From an uncultured Oscillospiraceae bacterium (lineage in GTDB: Bacteria > Bacillota > Clostridia > Oscillospirales > Oscillospiraceae): a stretch of 9,888 nucleotides of DNA. Position 1 is the first letter of the stretch. Each line of letters begins with the position of its first letter. The notes beneath the pieces were generated by a model. It was not told the DNA's origin. It did not search any database and was given only the letters and a program-made list of their open reading frames with translations. The stretch is from assembly GCA_934661135.1 (NCBI GenBank), contig CAKUJA010000078.1, positions 1 to 9,888 of the forward strand, given 5' to 3'. Of the stretch, positions 1 to 4,744 are shown one piece after another. The position numbers were made by a program, and so were the translations under genes.

Positions 1-77
1 TCAAGCAGTTTTTCAAACTTGATAAGTTTGAAAAACTGGACGGGCAGCGGGGCGAAAAGACTTTTTCGACACGCTGA
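1..77 (+). CDS. 3' end of an unidentified upstream gene (partial)
   Basis: A reading frame open from the left edge (codons starting at position 3) ends at TGA 75-77, just where the terminator stem begins at 76. The visible tail reads KQFFKLDKFEKL followed by DGQRGEKTFSTR, a charged C-terminus that I cannot assign to a family. Stop and terminator position together support a real gene end. The tail also contains a perfect inverted repeat in the DNA (6-38). Only 24 codons are visible, so coding status is uncertain. Confidence 0.4.
   Translation, partial: KQFFKLDKFEKLDGQRGEKTFSTR
6..38. repeat. Perfect 15-bp inverted repeat, 3-nt loop
   Basis: Positions 6-20 and 24-38 are exact reverse complements (CAGTTTTTCAAACTT / AAGTTTGAAAAACTG) around GAT. 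No T-tract follows, so it is not a standard terminator. It can be read as coding sequence (KQFFKLDKFEKL), so the symmetry may be fortuitous, or it may be an RNA hairpin near the end of the upstream transcript. Confidence 0.6.
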
Positions 78-121
78 CGCCGGGAGGATCGGTCAGATTC
101 TCCCGGCGTCGCACGTTTTTT
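76..121 (+). terminator. Rho-independent-type terminator
   Basis: Stem 76-90 pairs with 96-110 around the 5-nt loop GGTCA; the lower 11 bp (GACGCCGGGAG / CTCCCGGCGTC) are perfect and one inner pair is G-U. A run of six T follows at 116-121, after a 5-nt gap that makes it slightly non-canonical. It separates the upstream gene end (stop 75-77) from the cotJ operon. Confidence 0.7.
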
Positions 122-140
122 GACGGAAGTTCATAGAGTA
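113..140 (+). promoter_or_regulatory. Putative mother-cell (sigma-K/sigma-E type) promoter for the cotJ operon
   Basis: CATAGAGTA at 132-140 fits the sigma-K -10 pattern CATAnnnTA and is one base from the sigma-E -10 pattern CATACAnT. An AC at 113-114, 17 nt upstream, fits the minimal sigma-K -35. The cotJ operon is transcribed in the mother cell (by sigma-E in Bacillus subtilis), so such a promoter is expected here. The motifs are short and the assignment is inference. The -35 overlaps the tail of the upstream terminator. Confidence 0.35.
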
Positions 141-183
141 GTGCAGGGGAACACCCAGTTGAAGGACGAAAGGAGAACCTACT

Positions 184-642
184 TTGCATCAGACGATAAA
201 TTCATATCAGCCGATGGGAACGTGCGAGAACTGGCAGGGCGAGCTGCCGGCCTGCGCGCCGCTGGCAAACCCATATGTGCCGTTTCAGGCAGAGAATCCG
301 GAGCGCTACAACCCCGGCTGCGCAGCGATTCGCGGCACGCTGTTCCCGGCGCTCGATCTGCCGCTTGCCGGGCAGGAGAACACGAAAGAACTGACGCAGA
401 CAGCAATGCACACCTTGCAGGAGCTTGGATTTGCGATCAATGAGCTTGGACTCTATCTTGACACGCACCGCGACGACAAAGACGCGGTAGAACTCTACAA
501 TCAGTATGTGGAGCTCTATGAGCATCAGCTCCAGCAGTATGAACAGGACGGCGGTGCGCTGACGCAGATGGCGTCGGCAGCATCCGGCAGCTATCGCTGG
601 CTGGATGACCCGTGGCCGTGGGATGATCGGCAGGAGGATTGA
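184..642 (+). CDS. cotJA-cotJB: Fused spore coat protein CotJA-CotJB
   Basis: This 152-aa protein joins two coat proteins that are normally separate and that act in the inner spore coat with the CotJC catalase. Residues about 25-62 (YVPFQ...RYNPGCAAIRGTLFPAL) are CotJA-like. Residues about 68-148 (LQELGFAINELGLYLDTH, the GALTQ segment, WLDDPWPWD near the end) are CotJB-like. No stop or second ribosome site separates them, and the combined length equals two short family members. The start is TTG 184, chosen because AAAGGAG (169-175) lies 8 nt upstream; an internal ATG at 214 lacks such a site. The next gene begins 3 nt after the stop, as in a cotJABC operon. Family recognition is strong; that the fusion is functional is inferred from the intact frame. 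Confidence 0.85.
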   Translation: MHQTINSYQPMGTCENWQGELPACAPLANPYVPFQAENPERYNPGCAAIRGTLFPALDLPLAGQENTKELTQTAMHTLQELGFAINELGLYLDTHRDDKDAVELYNQYVELYEHQLQQYEQDGGALTQMASAASGSYRWLDDPWPWDDRQED

Positions 643-645
643 GCC

Positions 646-738
646 ATGTTTGTCTATGAAAAGAAGCTGCAATACCCGGTGAAGATTGCAAATGTCAACC
701 CGAAGCTGGCGTCGATAATTATTTCCCAATATGGTGGG
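646..738 (+). pseudogene. cotJC: 5' fragment of cotJC (spore-coat manganese catalase), interrupted by the element
   Basis: Only the first 31 residues remain: MFVYEKKLQYPVK, then NPKLASIIISQYGG, the conserved N-terminus of the CotJC Mn-catalase family, which normally continues PDGEL followed by the ferritin-like helices carrying the metal ligands. Here the frame changes to non-homologous sequence after Gly31 (codon 736-738), and the rest of that open frame to 1170 is antisense to the recombinase. ATG 646 has AGGAGG (632-637) 8 nt upstream. The gene should detoxify peroxide in the spore coat; as it stands the product has no active site. The remaining codons are expected beyond the element's right end, outside the window. 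Precise excision could rebuild the gene. Confidence 0.85.
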
Positions 739-768
739 GCATACTCCATCTTGCTACAATCGAGAGCA
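715..768. other. Left attachment site region (attL) inside cotJC
   Basis: Similarity to cotJC ends at about 733-739 (GGTGGGG), and the recombinase stop complement lies at 769-771, so the host-element junction must fall here. Large serine integrases usually lie next to one attachment site, and their att half-sites are a few tens of bases long. The crossover dinucleotide cannot be fixed without attR or the empty site. The boundary is taken from protein homology, so it may be off by several bases. Confidence 0.7.
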
Positions 769-2214
769 TCAGAAAATGAATTTATAAGAGATTGCGAGGA
801 GCATCTGGGATTTGTCGAACGTGCAGCGGTCGATGATGGACATGGCGGATTCATATTTCTGCGCGACGGTGGCTGTTGGACTACGGAGCGTTTCAAGGAC
901 GGCGGCGATGGCATTTCGAAGCAGCGCGGCGGTATCGACGACGGGGACGGATGCGGATTCGGCGATCTGCGCGTCGAGGGCGTCAAGCTGCGCTTGCATT
1001 TGCTGCCGCGCGGCTTTATAGGTTTCCAACGTTTCGATGCCGTCCAAATAGGAATCTCGAAGGCGGTCAATACGGGAGACGATACGGGCACGCTGCTGCT
1101 GCAAGCGCTGGTCGGAACGAGCGGGCGATGCGGCTTGAACGACGCAGTCGACGAATCCGGCAAACGTTAAATCGTGCTGAAGCTGGGCAAGGAAGGATTC
1201 TTCCAGCGTTTCAATGGCGATGTGCTGGGTGGTTGTGCAACGTCCGCGCGCATAGTTGCTGCATTTCAAAAAATGCGGATTCGACCAAATGAGCGTCGCG
1301 CCGCAGGCAGCGCAGCGGACAACACCGCACAACCAGTGCTTGCGCTCAGAGGATGGCTTGCCATAACGCTTATAGGACTTTTTCAATTCGGCACAGCGAG
1401 TCTGCGCCGCGCCCCACGTTTCGGCGTCGATGATCGGTTCGTGCAGCGCATCGGCAATGATGCTGTCCTCGTTCTTGAAATTTCGGCGCGTCCTGCCAGT
1501 CGGCGTCCAGCGGAGCTTGCCGAGGTAGACGGGATTGTTTAGAATATAATCAATGGTGCGGTTTTCAAACGGATTCCCACGATGCGTACGGACACCCCGG
1601 GCGCTCAGATCCTTCGCAATGCTGAACATTGCATCGCCGGCAATGAAGCGGCGGAAGATCTCCCGGACGATCTCGGCTTCTTCCGGGATGATGACAAGCT
1701 GCCGGTTTTCCGCACAGTAGCCGAAGGATGGTGTAGCTTGCAGGGCGCCATTCTTTGCATTGACGAGCATGGAACGTTTGACTTCCTCCGCGAGGCGGAC
1801 AGAATAGAATTCGTCCATCCACTCAATGATCCGCTCAATCAGGCTGCCAAAGGGACCGGCGATCAGCGGCTCGGAGACGGACACCACATCGACCTTGCAC
1901 TTGCTGCGCAGGATAGATTTATAGAAAATGGATTCCTCCTGATTGCGGGCAAAGCGGGAGAACTTCCAGACGATGATGACGTCGAAGGGGTGGGACGGGT
2001 CTTTGGCGGTGGCGATCATCTGCTGGAAGCCGGGGCGCTTGTCAGCAGCCCGGCCGGAAATGCCGTCGTCGTGGAAGATGTATTCCGAGAGCAGGAGCAG
2101 GCCGTTCTTCGCGGCATATTCGCGAATCTTCTCTATCTGGGAATCCGGGGACAGCTCCATCTGGTCGTCGGTAGAGACGCGGACATAGGCAGCCGCAATG
2201 CGTGGTTCAGGCAT
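769..2214 (-). CDS. Large serine recombinase (site-specific integrase)
   Basis: A 481-aa recombinase that should catalyse integration and, with a directionality factor, excision of the element. The N-terminal resolvase domain (about 5-150) has AAYVRVSTDDQ with predicted nucleophile Ser14 and Arg12, and the WKFSRFARN active-site segment (83-91). A recombinase domain follows (about 155-285), then a zinc ribbon with Cys301, Cys304, Cys318 and Cys326, and a coiled coil (about 365-420) as used for synapsis. The start is ATG 2214: AGGAGGT lies 8 nt upstream; extending to 2265 would add 17 residues without a clear ribosome site. The start overlaps the preceding gene by 8 nt, implying coupled translation. 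The 3' end is about 31 bp from the cotJC junction. Confidence 0.95.
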   Translation of the reverse strand: MPEPRIAAAYVRVSTDDQMELSPDSQIEKIREYAAKNGLLLLSEYIFHDDGISGRAADKRPGFQQMIATAKDPSHPFDVIIVWKFSRFARNQEESIFYKSILRSKCKVDVVSVSEPLIAGPFGSLIERIIEWMDEFYSVRLAEEVKRSMLVNAKNGALQATPSFGYCAENRQLVIIPEEAEIVREIFRRFIAGDAMFSIAKDLSARGVRTHRGNPFENRTIDYILNNPVYLGKLRWTPTGRTRRNFKNEDSIIADALHEPIIDAETWGAAQTRCAELKKSYKRYGKPSSERKHWLCGVVRCAACGATLIWSNPHFLKCSNYARGRCTTTQHIAIETLEESFLAQLQHDLTFAGFVDCVVQAASPARSDQRLQQQRARIVSRIDRLRDSYLDGIETLETYKAARQQMQAQLDALDAQIAESASVPVVDTAALLRNAIAAVLETLRSPTATVAQKYESAMSIIDRCTFDKSQMLLAISYKFIF

Positions 2215-2647
2215 AGGCGGAGACCTCCTGTAAAATGGACGTGGTAGCACGGAACCAGCCGACATTGGGAACGAGAAGATCGACGACCAACGAGATCACG
2301 ACAAGAGCGAGGATGGAGACGAGGATGAGCGTGACAATGCGGTGCGTGCGAAGGGAGCGCTTATAAAGCTCGATCTCACGCTTGTAGTGGTCGCGCTCCA
2401 AGCGGACGGCCTGCAAAGCGTCAGAAGAAGCGGGATGCTCGATCCCGAGGTATTCGTCGACGGAGACGCCAAGCATTTTACAGATCGGGCCAAACGTGGA
2501 GAGCAGCGCATTTGGCGTCTCACCGCGCAGATATTGCCCGACGGCATTTTGAGAAAGACCGGCGCGTTCGGCGAGCTGCTGGTTGGTGATACGCGGATTT
2601 GCGGAATCTTTCTTGTCACGGCATACTTCCCAAAGTTGTTGTTTCAA
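2207..2647 (-). CDS. XRE-type HTH regulator with C-terminal membrane segment
   Basis: This 146-aa protein has a helix-turn-helix domain (about 20-65: TNQQLAERAGLSQNAVGQYLRGE), a charged helical linker (75-100) and one hydrophobic segment (about 104-126: TLILVSILALVVISLVVDLL), so it is probably a membrane-tethered DNA-binding protein. The start is TTG 2647, with AAAGGA about 5 nt upstream; an ATG at 2704 lacks a ribosome site and would add 19 residues ahead of the HTH. It overlaps the recombinase start by 8 nt, so the two are co-transcribed and probably translationally coupled. It may control expression of its own operon; that role is inferred. The TTG also overlaps the stop of a short upstream frame (TTGA). 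Confidence 0.8.
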   Translation of the reverse strand: MKQQLWEVCRDKKDSANPRITNQQLAERAGLSQNAVGQYLRGETPNALLSTFGPICKMLGVSVDEYLGIEHPASSDALQAVRLERDHYKREIELYKRSLRTHRIVTLILVSILALVVISLVVDLLVPNVGWFRATTSILQEVSAYA

Positions 2648-2841
2648 GGCAATCCTTTCCTTTCCTTCCTGAATTTCCCAACGGACATGGGCGAAGAAAC
2701 CCATGGCCGATGGTCGACAAATTTGGTGCGTTCGTGGTAGGCTAAACCTGCAAGCAGCTCCCACACGCTTGCAGCGGCCAAAAGTCCCGCCGCCGGGAAC
2801 ATGGCGGCGGGATGTCTACCTTCGTATTCATTGTATGGCAT
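2644..2841 (-). CDS. Possible short upstream ORF (65 aa), doubtful
   Basis: An open frame whose stop overlaps the TTG start of the HTH-membrane gene (TTGA), an arrangement typical of coupled genes. The product has a hydrophobic patch (about residues 14-34) and a basic tail. Against it: neither ATG 2841 nor the internal ATG 2802 has a ribosome binding site, and the predicted promoter -10 (2835-2830) lies downstream of the first ATG. It may be a leader-region artefact. Confidence 0.25.
   Translation of the reverse strand: MPYNEYEGRHPAAMFPAAGLLAAASVWELLAGLAYHERTKFVDHRPWVSSPMSVGKFRKERKGLP
2785..2812 (-). other. GC-rich hairpin, possible attenuator in the recombinase operon leader
   Basis: Positions 2785-2794 (TCCCGCCGCC) pair perfectly with 2803-2812 around an 8-nt loop. 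On the minus strand the stem is followed by ACTTTT (T-run 2783-2780), resembling a weak intrinsic terminator. It lies between the predicted promoter (2858-2830) and the HTH-membrane gene, so it could attenuate that operon. The short T-run makes termination uncertain. Confidence 0.45.
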
Positions 2842-2858
2842 AAAGTGGAAAACTTCAA
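2830..2858 (-). promoter_or_regulatory. Promoter for the HTH-membrane/recombinase operon
   Basis: On the minus strand, TTGAAG (2858-2853) and TACAAT (2835-2830) are separated by exactly 17 bp, a good housekeeping sigma-A match. The -10 sits inside CATACAAT (2837-2830), which also matches the sigma-E -10 consensus CATACAnT in full, although I see no convincing sigma-E -35. It is the best promoter I found upstream of the operon. Sigma-factor assignment is inference. Confidence 0.5.
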
Positions 2859-2866
2859 TTCGGGAT

Positions 2867-2900
2867 TTTTGACGAAAATGCGAACGAGCTTTTGACGAAA
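2867..2900. repeat. Direct repeat TTTTGACGAAA x2, 23-bp period
   Basis: The 11-mer TTTTGACGAAA occurs at 2867-2877 and again at 2890-2900, about two helical turns apart, directly upstream of the ribosome site of the 38-aa mini-gene and between it and the leftward promoter. Spacing and location suit a regulator-binding site, but no regulator can be assigned from sequence. Confidence 0.5.
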
Positions 2901-2913
2901 GAAAGGCGAGGAA

Positions 2914-3030
2914 ATGGAAAAAATGTCGAAAACCGTGGATGAGATCATGCGGAAGCTATGGGAACAGGCCACGCCGGAGCAGAAGTACATCATTTTGGGG
3001 TTCATGCGAAACATCGTGAAGTCAGAATAA
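2914..3030 (+). CDS. 38-aa mini-protein of unknown function
   Basis: A short helical frame, MEKMSKTVDEIMRKL then PEQKYIILGFMRNIV, from ATG 2914 to TAA 3028-3030. An AAGG (2903-2906) lies 7 nt upstream and a strong hairpin terminator starts one base after the stop, which together argue for a real gene. It is the only rightward gene in the integration module, divergent from the HTH-membrane/recombinase operon. I do not recognise a family. Size and position would suit a small regulator or recombination directionality factor; nothing in the sequence proves this. Confidence 0.55.
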   Translation: MEKMSKTVDEIMRKLWEQATPEQKYIILGFMRNIVKSE

Positions 3031-3070
3031 ACGCCCGGAGCGGATCACCGCTTCGGGCGTTTGGGCTTAT
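3031..3070. terminator. Bidirectional terminator
   Basis: Positions 3031-3043 (ACGCCCGGAGCGG) pair with 3048-3060 around ATCA, 13 bp with one G-U pair. It lies between the stop of the rightward 38-aa gene (3028-3030) and the stop of the leftward gene at 3067, so it can serve both. Flanking T-rich stretches are modest in both directions. Confidence 0.75.
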
Positions 3071-3579
3071 TTTTTAGCCATTTCGAGCAAATCGGATGTA
3101 AAGCCAATGATGCGTTTTGCAGTATCGACAAATGGGGCTTCGTAATAATCGAGCCAACGATCAAGCGGAGAACCTATCACACCGTTTATTTCGTTGGGGG
3201 AATCTTTTTCAAAAGCATCACTTTCAGCCATCCAAAGAGTGAATGAAATAGAAGATTCTTTGCCGACAGTATAGTGACGCTTATAGTTGTCACTATACAG
3301 TTCGTAGACCTTTAACAAACCAGACGGGTTATCAAATTGTTGAAGTTTTTCATTCAAATATGAAATGAAAAAATCTTCTGCATCAAACTGAACTAACAAG
3401 TCGGAAATTATGGCATAAAATGCGGAGTGCAATACCAAAGACGACCAAACAGAAGAAGGAAGAAAATTGATTGCAGTGAGTTGGTCAATTTGCATTAAGA
3501 TATAATCACACACCGTCTCGGCTGCAATTTGTATGGAAGGCTTCTGCGGTTGTTTCCGCTTTTTGAAAAACGAGAACAT
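3067..3579 (-). CDS. AT-rich hypothetical protein, cargo/moron-like
   Basis: A 170-aa protein with a basic N-terminus (FFKKRKQPQK) and alternating hydrophobic/acidic helical segments (LPSSVWSSLVLHSAFYAIISDLL, AEDFFISYLNEKL); no signal peptide, clear membrane segment or catalytic motif is seen and I do not recognise a family. ATG 3579 has GGAG about 7 nt upstream. It carries its own promoter (3638-3610) and terminators on both sides, and is visibly richer in A+T than neighbouring genes. An independent unit of differing base composition inside the lysogeny module is the usual look of a moron expressed from the prophage. Function unknown. Confidence 0.75.
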   Translation of the reverse strand: MFSFFKKRKQPQKPSIQIAAETVCDYILMQIDQLTAINFLPSSVWSSLVLHSAFYAIISDLLVQFDAEDFFISYLNEKLQQFDNPSGLLKVYELYSDNYKRHYTVGKESSISFTLWMAESDAFEKDSPNEINGVIGSPLDRWLDYYEAPFVDTAKRIIGFTSDLLEMAKK

Positions 3580-3609
3580 ATCAGCACTCCGTGTATATAT
3601 GATGAATTT

Positions 3610-3638
3610 ATCTTAGAAAAAGAAATAGGATCTTTCAA
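3610..3638 (-). promoter_or_regulatory. Promoter for the AT-rich hypothetical gene
   Basis: On the minus strand, TTGAAA (3638-3633) and TAAGAT (3615-3610) are separated by 17 bp, about 30 bp upstream of the start codon at 3579. It lies just beyond the terminator of the repressor gene, giving this gene its own transcription unit. Confidence 0.5.
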
Positions 3639-3659
3639 GTTGGAATATTGCACAAAAAA

Positions 3660-3696
3660 CACCGGAAGCATTTTACTTGCTTCCGGTGATTTTTTT
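3660..3696. terminator. Bidirectional terminator overlapping the repressor gene end
   Basis: CACCGGAAGCA (3660-3670) pairs perfectly with TGCTTCCGGTG (3678-3688) around a 7-nt loop. A 7-T run follows on the plus strand (3690-3696), and a TTTTTT run follows on the minus strand (complement of 3654-3659). The leftward repressor gene ends inside the loop (3673-3675), so its last codons form part of the stem. Confidence 0.85.
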
Positions 3697-4047
3697 CGCG
3701 TATTCGAGAATGTTGTCCCAGAACTCCGGGGGCATATCGAGGGCGGCGGCGATGCCGCGTTTGCGGGTGGATTCGTCGGCTTCGGCCAGCACGTCGTTGA
3801 ACAGCATGGCCATACGCTCATTCTCGCTGCGCTGGACGTACATCGGCTCCGTGCCGTCGCGCAACCACGCTTCGGACACACCGAATACGCGGCAGATGTC
3901 AGAGATGGTGCGGTCACTGGGGTTCTTCACGCCGGAACAAAGGCCGGAGATAAATGCAACAGAGACGTGAAGCTGCTCGGCAAAAGATGTTTTTGTAATT
4001 TCGAGGTCTTTTATTAAAAATTCGATGCGGGAATTGATGGTATCCAT
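3673..4047 (-). CDS. CI-like XRE repressor
   Basis: This 124-aa protein has an N-terminal helix-turn-helix (about 5-60: LEITKTSFAEQLHVSVAFISGLCSG, then SDRTISDICRVFGVSEAWLRDG), the usual layout of small phage CI-type repressors. The C-terminal part (about 75-124) is helical with no visible protease-type cleavage domain, so if it is the lysogeny repressor it probably does not self-cleave. ATG 4047 is preferred: AAGG lies 8 nt upstream; a GTG at 4056 would sit on top of that site. It is transcribed away from the early operon, with operator-like palindromes in the shared upstream region, so it likely represses the rightward promoter and controls itself. Confidence 0.85.
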   Translation of the reverse strand: MDTINSRIEFLIKDLEITKTSFAEQLHVSVAFISGLCSGVKNPSDRTISDICRVFGVSEAWLRDGTEPMYVQRSENERMAMLFNDVLAEADESTRKRGIAAALDMPPEFWDNILEYAKKITGSK

Positions 4048-4070
4048 CGGTATCACCTTCTTTCTACGCT

Positions 4071-4099
4071 AGGTTAACACGATAGTAAGCAAATGTCAA
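4071..4099 (-). promoter_or_regulatory. Leftward repressor promoter (PRM-like)
   Basis: On the minus strand, a perfect TTGACA (4099-4094), a 17-bp spacer and TAACCT (4076-4071) lie just upstream of the repressor gene. The -10 is weak, so it may need activation. GTTAAC at the -10 resembles half of the operator-like motifs further right. Confidence 0.55.
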
Positions 4100-4107
4100 C
4101 AAAAATA

Positions 4108-4172
4108 TTAGCACAGTTAAATATTTGCTATTGACATTTTAACTGAGTTGTGCTAATGTTTAGCTAAGCTAA
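4108..4172. promoter_or_regulatory. Operator-like palindromes between divergent promoters
   Basis: TTAGCACAGTTAA (4108-4120) is mirrored by TTAACTGAGTTGTGCTAA (4139-4156), the inverted copy with a 5-bp insertion. TTAGCTAAGCTAA (4160-4172) is a perfect odd-centred palindrome. All share TTAGC/GCTAA ends, and they cover and abut the rightward promoter, so they are probably binding sites for the divergent repressor. Confidence 0.6.
4131..4159 (+). promoter_or_regulatory. Rightward early promoter (PR-like)
   Basis: A perfect TTGACA (4131-4136), a 17-bp spacer and TAATGT (4154-4159) face the early operon. Operator-like palindromes overlap the spacer and -10 and follow directly, so occupancy by the repressor would block it. 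Confidence 0.7.
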
Positions 4173-4196
4173 GGCGAAGCAAAACGAAGTTAAAAA

Positions 4197-4246
4197 ATAT
4201 TTCTTATCTAGGATAAGAAATATCGATTTGCCCTATTGACAAATCG
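4197..4246. repeat. Two tandem hairpins in the early leader
   Basis: The first is ATATTTCTTATC (4197-4208) perfectly inverted at 4212-4223 around TAG. The second, immediately after, is CGATTTG (4224-4230) inverted at 4240-4246 around a 9-nt loop. There is no T-tract, so they are not simple terminators. They lie about 35-80 bp downstream of the rightward promoter: either another operator or 5' leader RNA structure. Confidence 0.6.
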
Positions 4247-4278
4247 AATGGGTTTGAAGCGAGGGAGGTGAGGACGAA

Positions 4279-4506
4279 ATGTGGTCAGAAAAAGAAGAAT
4301 TCGATGATGCGGAAGAAGTATTCGACGAGGACGCCGAGCGCAAACGTGACGAGCGGCATTATTATCGCGATCTTATTCTGCGTTCGGTAGCGACGCTCGG
4401 CATCGGAACGATCCTCAGTGCGTTCCTTCATGCGCTTGGATTCCGTGGATTCCTTGTCGCGCTGGCGCTTTGCGGATTTACGGCGCTCTTTGTCCGCCAT
4501 ATCTAG
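4279..4506 (+). CDS. Small acidic membrane protein (75 aa), antisense to the winged-helix gene
   Basis: First frame after the rightward promoter: an acidic, then basic N-terminus (1-30), followed by hydrophobic segments (about 32-51 and 55-73), so probably a small two-pass membrane protein. GGGAGGTGAGG lies about 5 nt upstream of ATG 4279, one of the strongest ribosome sites here, and codon choice looks typical of the host. Almost its whole length is opposite the leftward gene 4285-4716, which is also well supported. Only one may be real, or this may be a true antiparallel overlap. Family not recognised. Confidence 0.45.
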   Translation: MWSEKEEFDDAEEVFDEDAERKRDERHYYRDLILRSVATLGIGTILSAFLHALGFRGFLVALALCGFTALFVRHI

Positions 4507-4716
4507 CTGTTCAAGGCCGAGTGCGGTGACGGTCAGCTCATCGAGATAGCGGGAGCTACCCTTCTTGCAGCGCAGCCAACCGCGAGAGACGAGCGTATTG
4601 ATCGAGTCCTCGGTCTCTGGATGGTCTGGAACGCCGAAGCGATTCCAGATGGAAACGCGCTGGACAGAACCGCAGCCACGGACAAAGGATAGAATTTCAT
4701 AAAAAGCAGAGTACAT
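4285..4716 (-). CDS. Winged-helix-like protein with C-terminal membrane segment
   Basis: A 143-aa protein. Residues about 1-72 look like a winged helix (TEDSINTLVSRGWLRCKKGSSRYLDELTVTALGLEQL), 73-114 form a highly charged helix, and 115-137 a hydrophobic membrane segment (KIAIIMPLVTFALGVLVEYFF) with a very hydrophobic end. The start is ATG 4716: AAAGGAG lies about 7 nt upstream, with a good leftward promoter at 4773-4745. Longer versions would begin upstream of that promoter without support. Domain order parallels the HTH-membrane protein at 2207-2647, so the element may encode two membrane-tethered regulators. It runs against the early operon and is antisense to 4279-4506. The winged-helix assignment comes from pattern only. 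Confidence 0.65.
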   Translation of the reverse strand: MYSAFYEILSFVRGCGSVQRVSIWNRFGVPDHPETEDSINTLVSRGWLRCKKGSSRYLDELTVTALGLEQLDMADKERRKSAKRQRDKESTESKRMKERTEDRSDAERRYRTQNKIAIIMPLVTFALGVLVEYFFRIIEFFFF

Positions 4717-4744
4717 GACGGCGCTCCTTTCGATTGCTGAGACA

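Noticed and set aside
120..443. 107-aa frame overlapping cotJA-cotJB in another phase
   Set aside because: Low-complexity Arg/Ala-rich product, while the overlapping frame carries clear CotJA and CotJB motifs.
646..1170. 174-aa open frame starting at cotJC ATG
   Set aside because: Only the first 31 codons are cotJC; the rest is antisense to the recombinase and an accident of the insertion.
1582..2247. 221-aa rightward frame opposite the recombinase
   Set aside because: It lies fully antisense to a well-supported serine recombinase and shows no family motifs; GC-rich codons on one strand often open the opposite frame.
2742..3014. 90-aa leftward frame opposite the 38-aa gene
   Set aside because: No ribosome site; Cys- and Pro-rich product with no recognisable pattern; covers the divergent promoter region.
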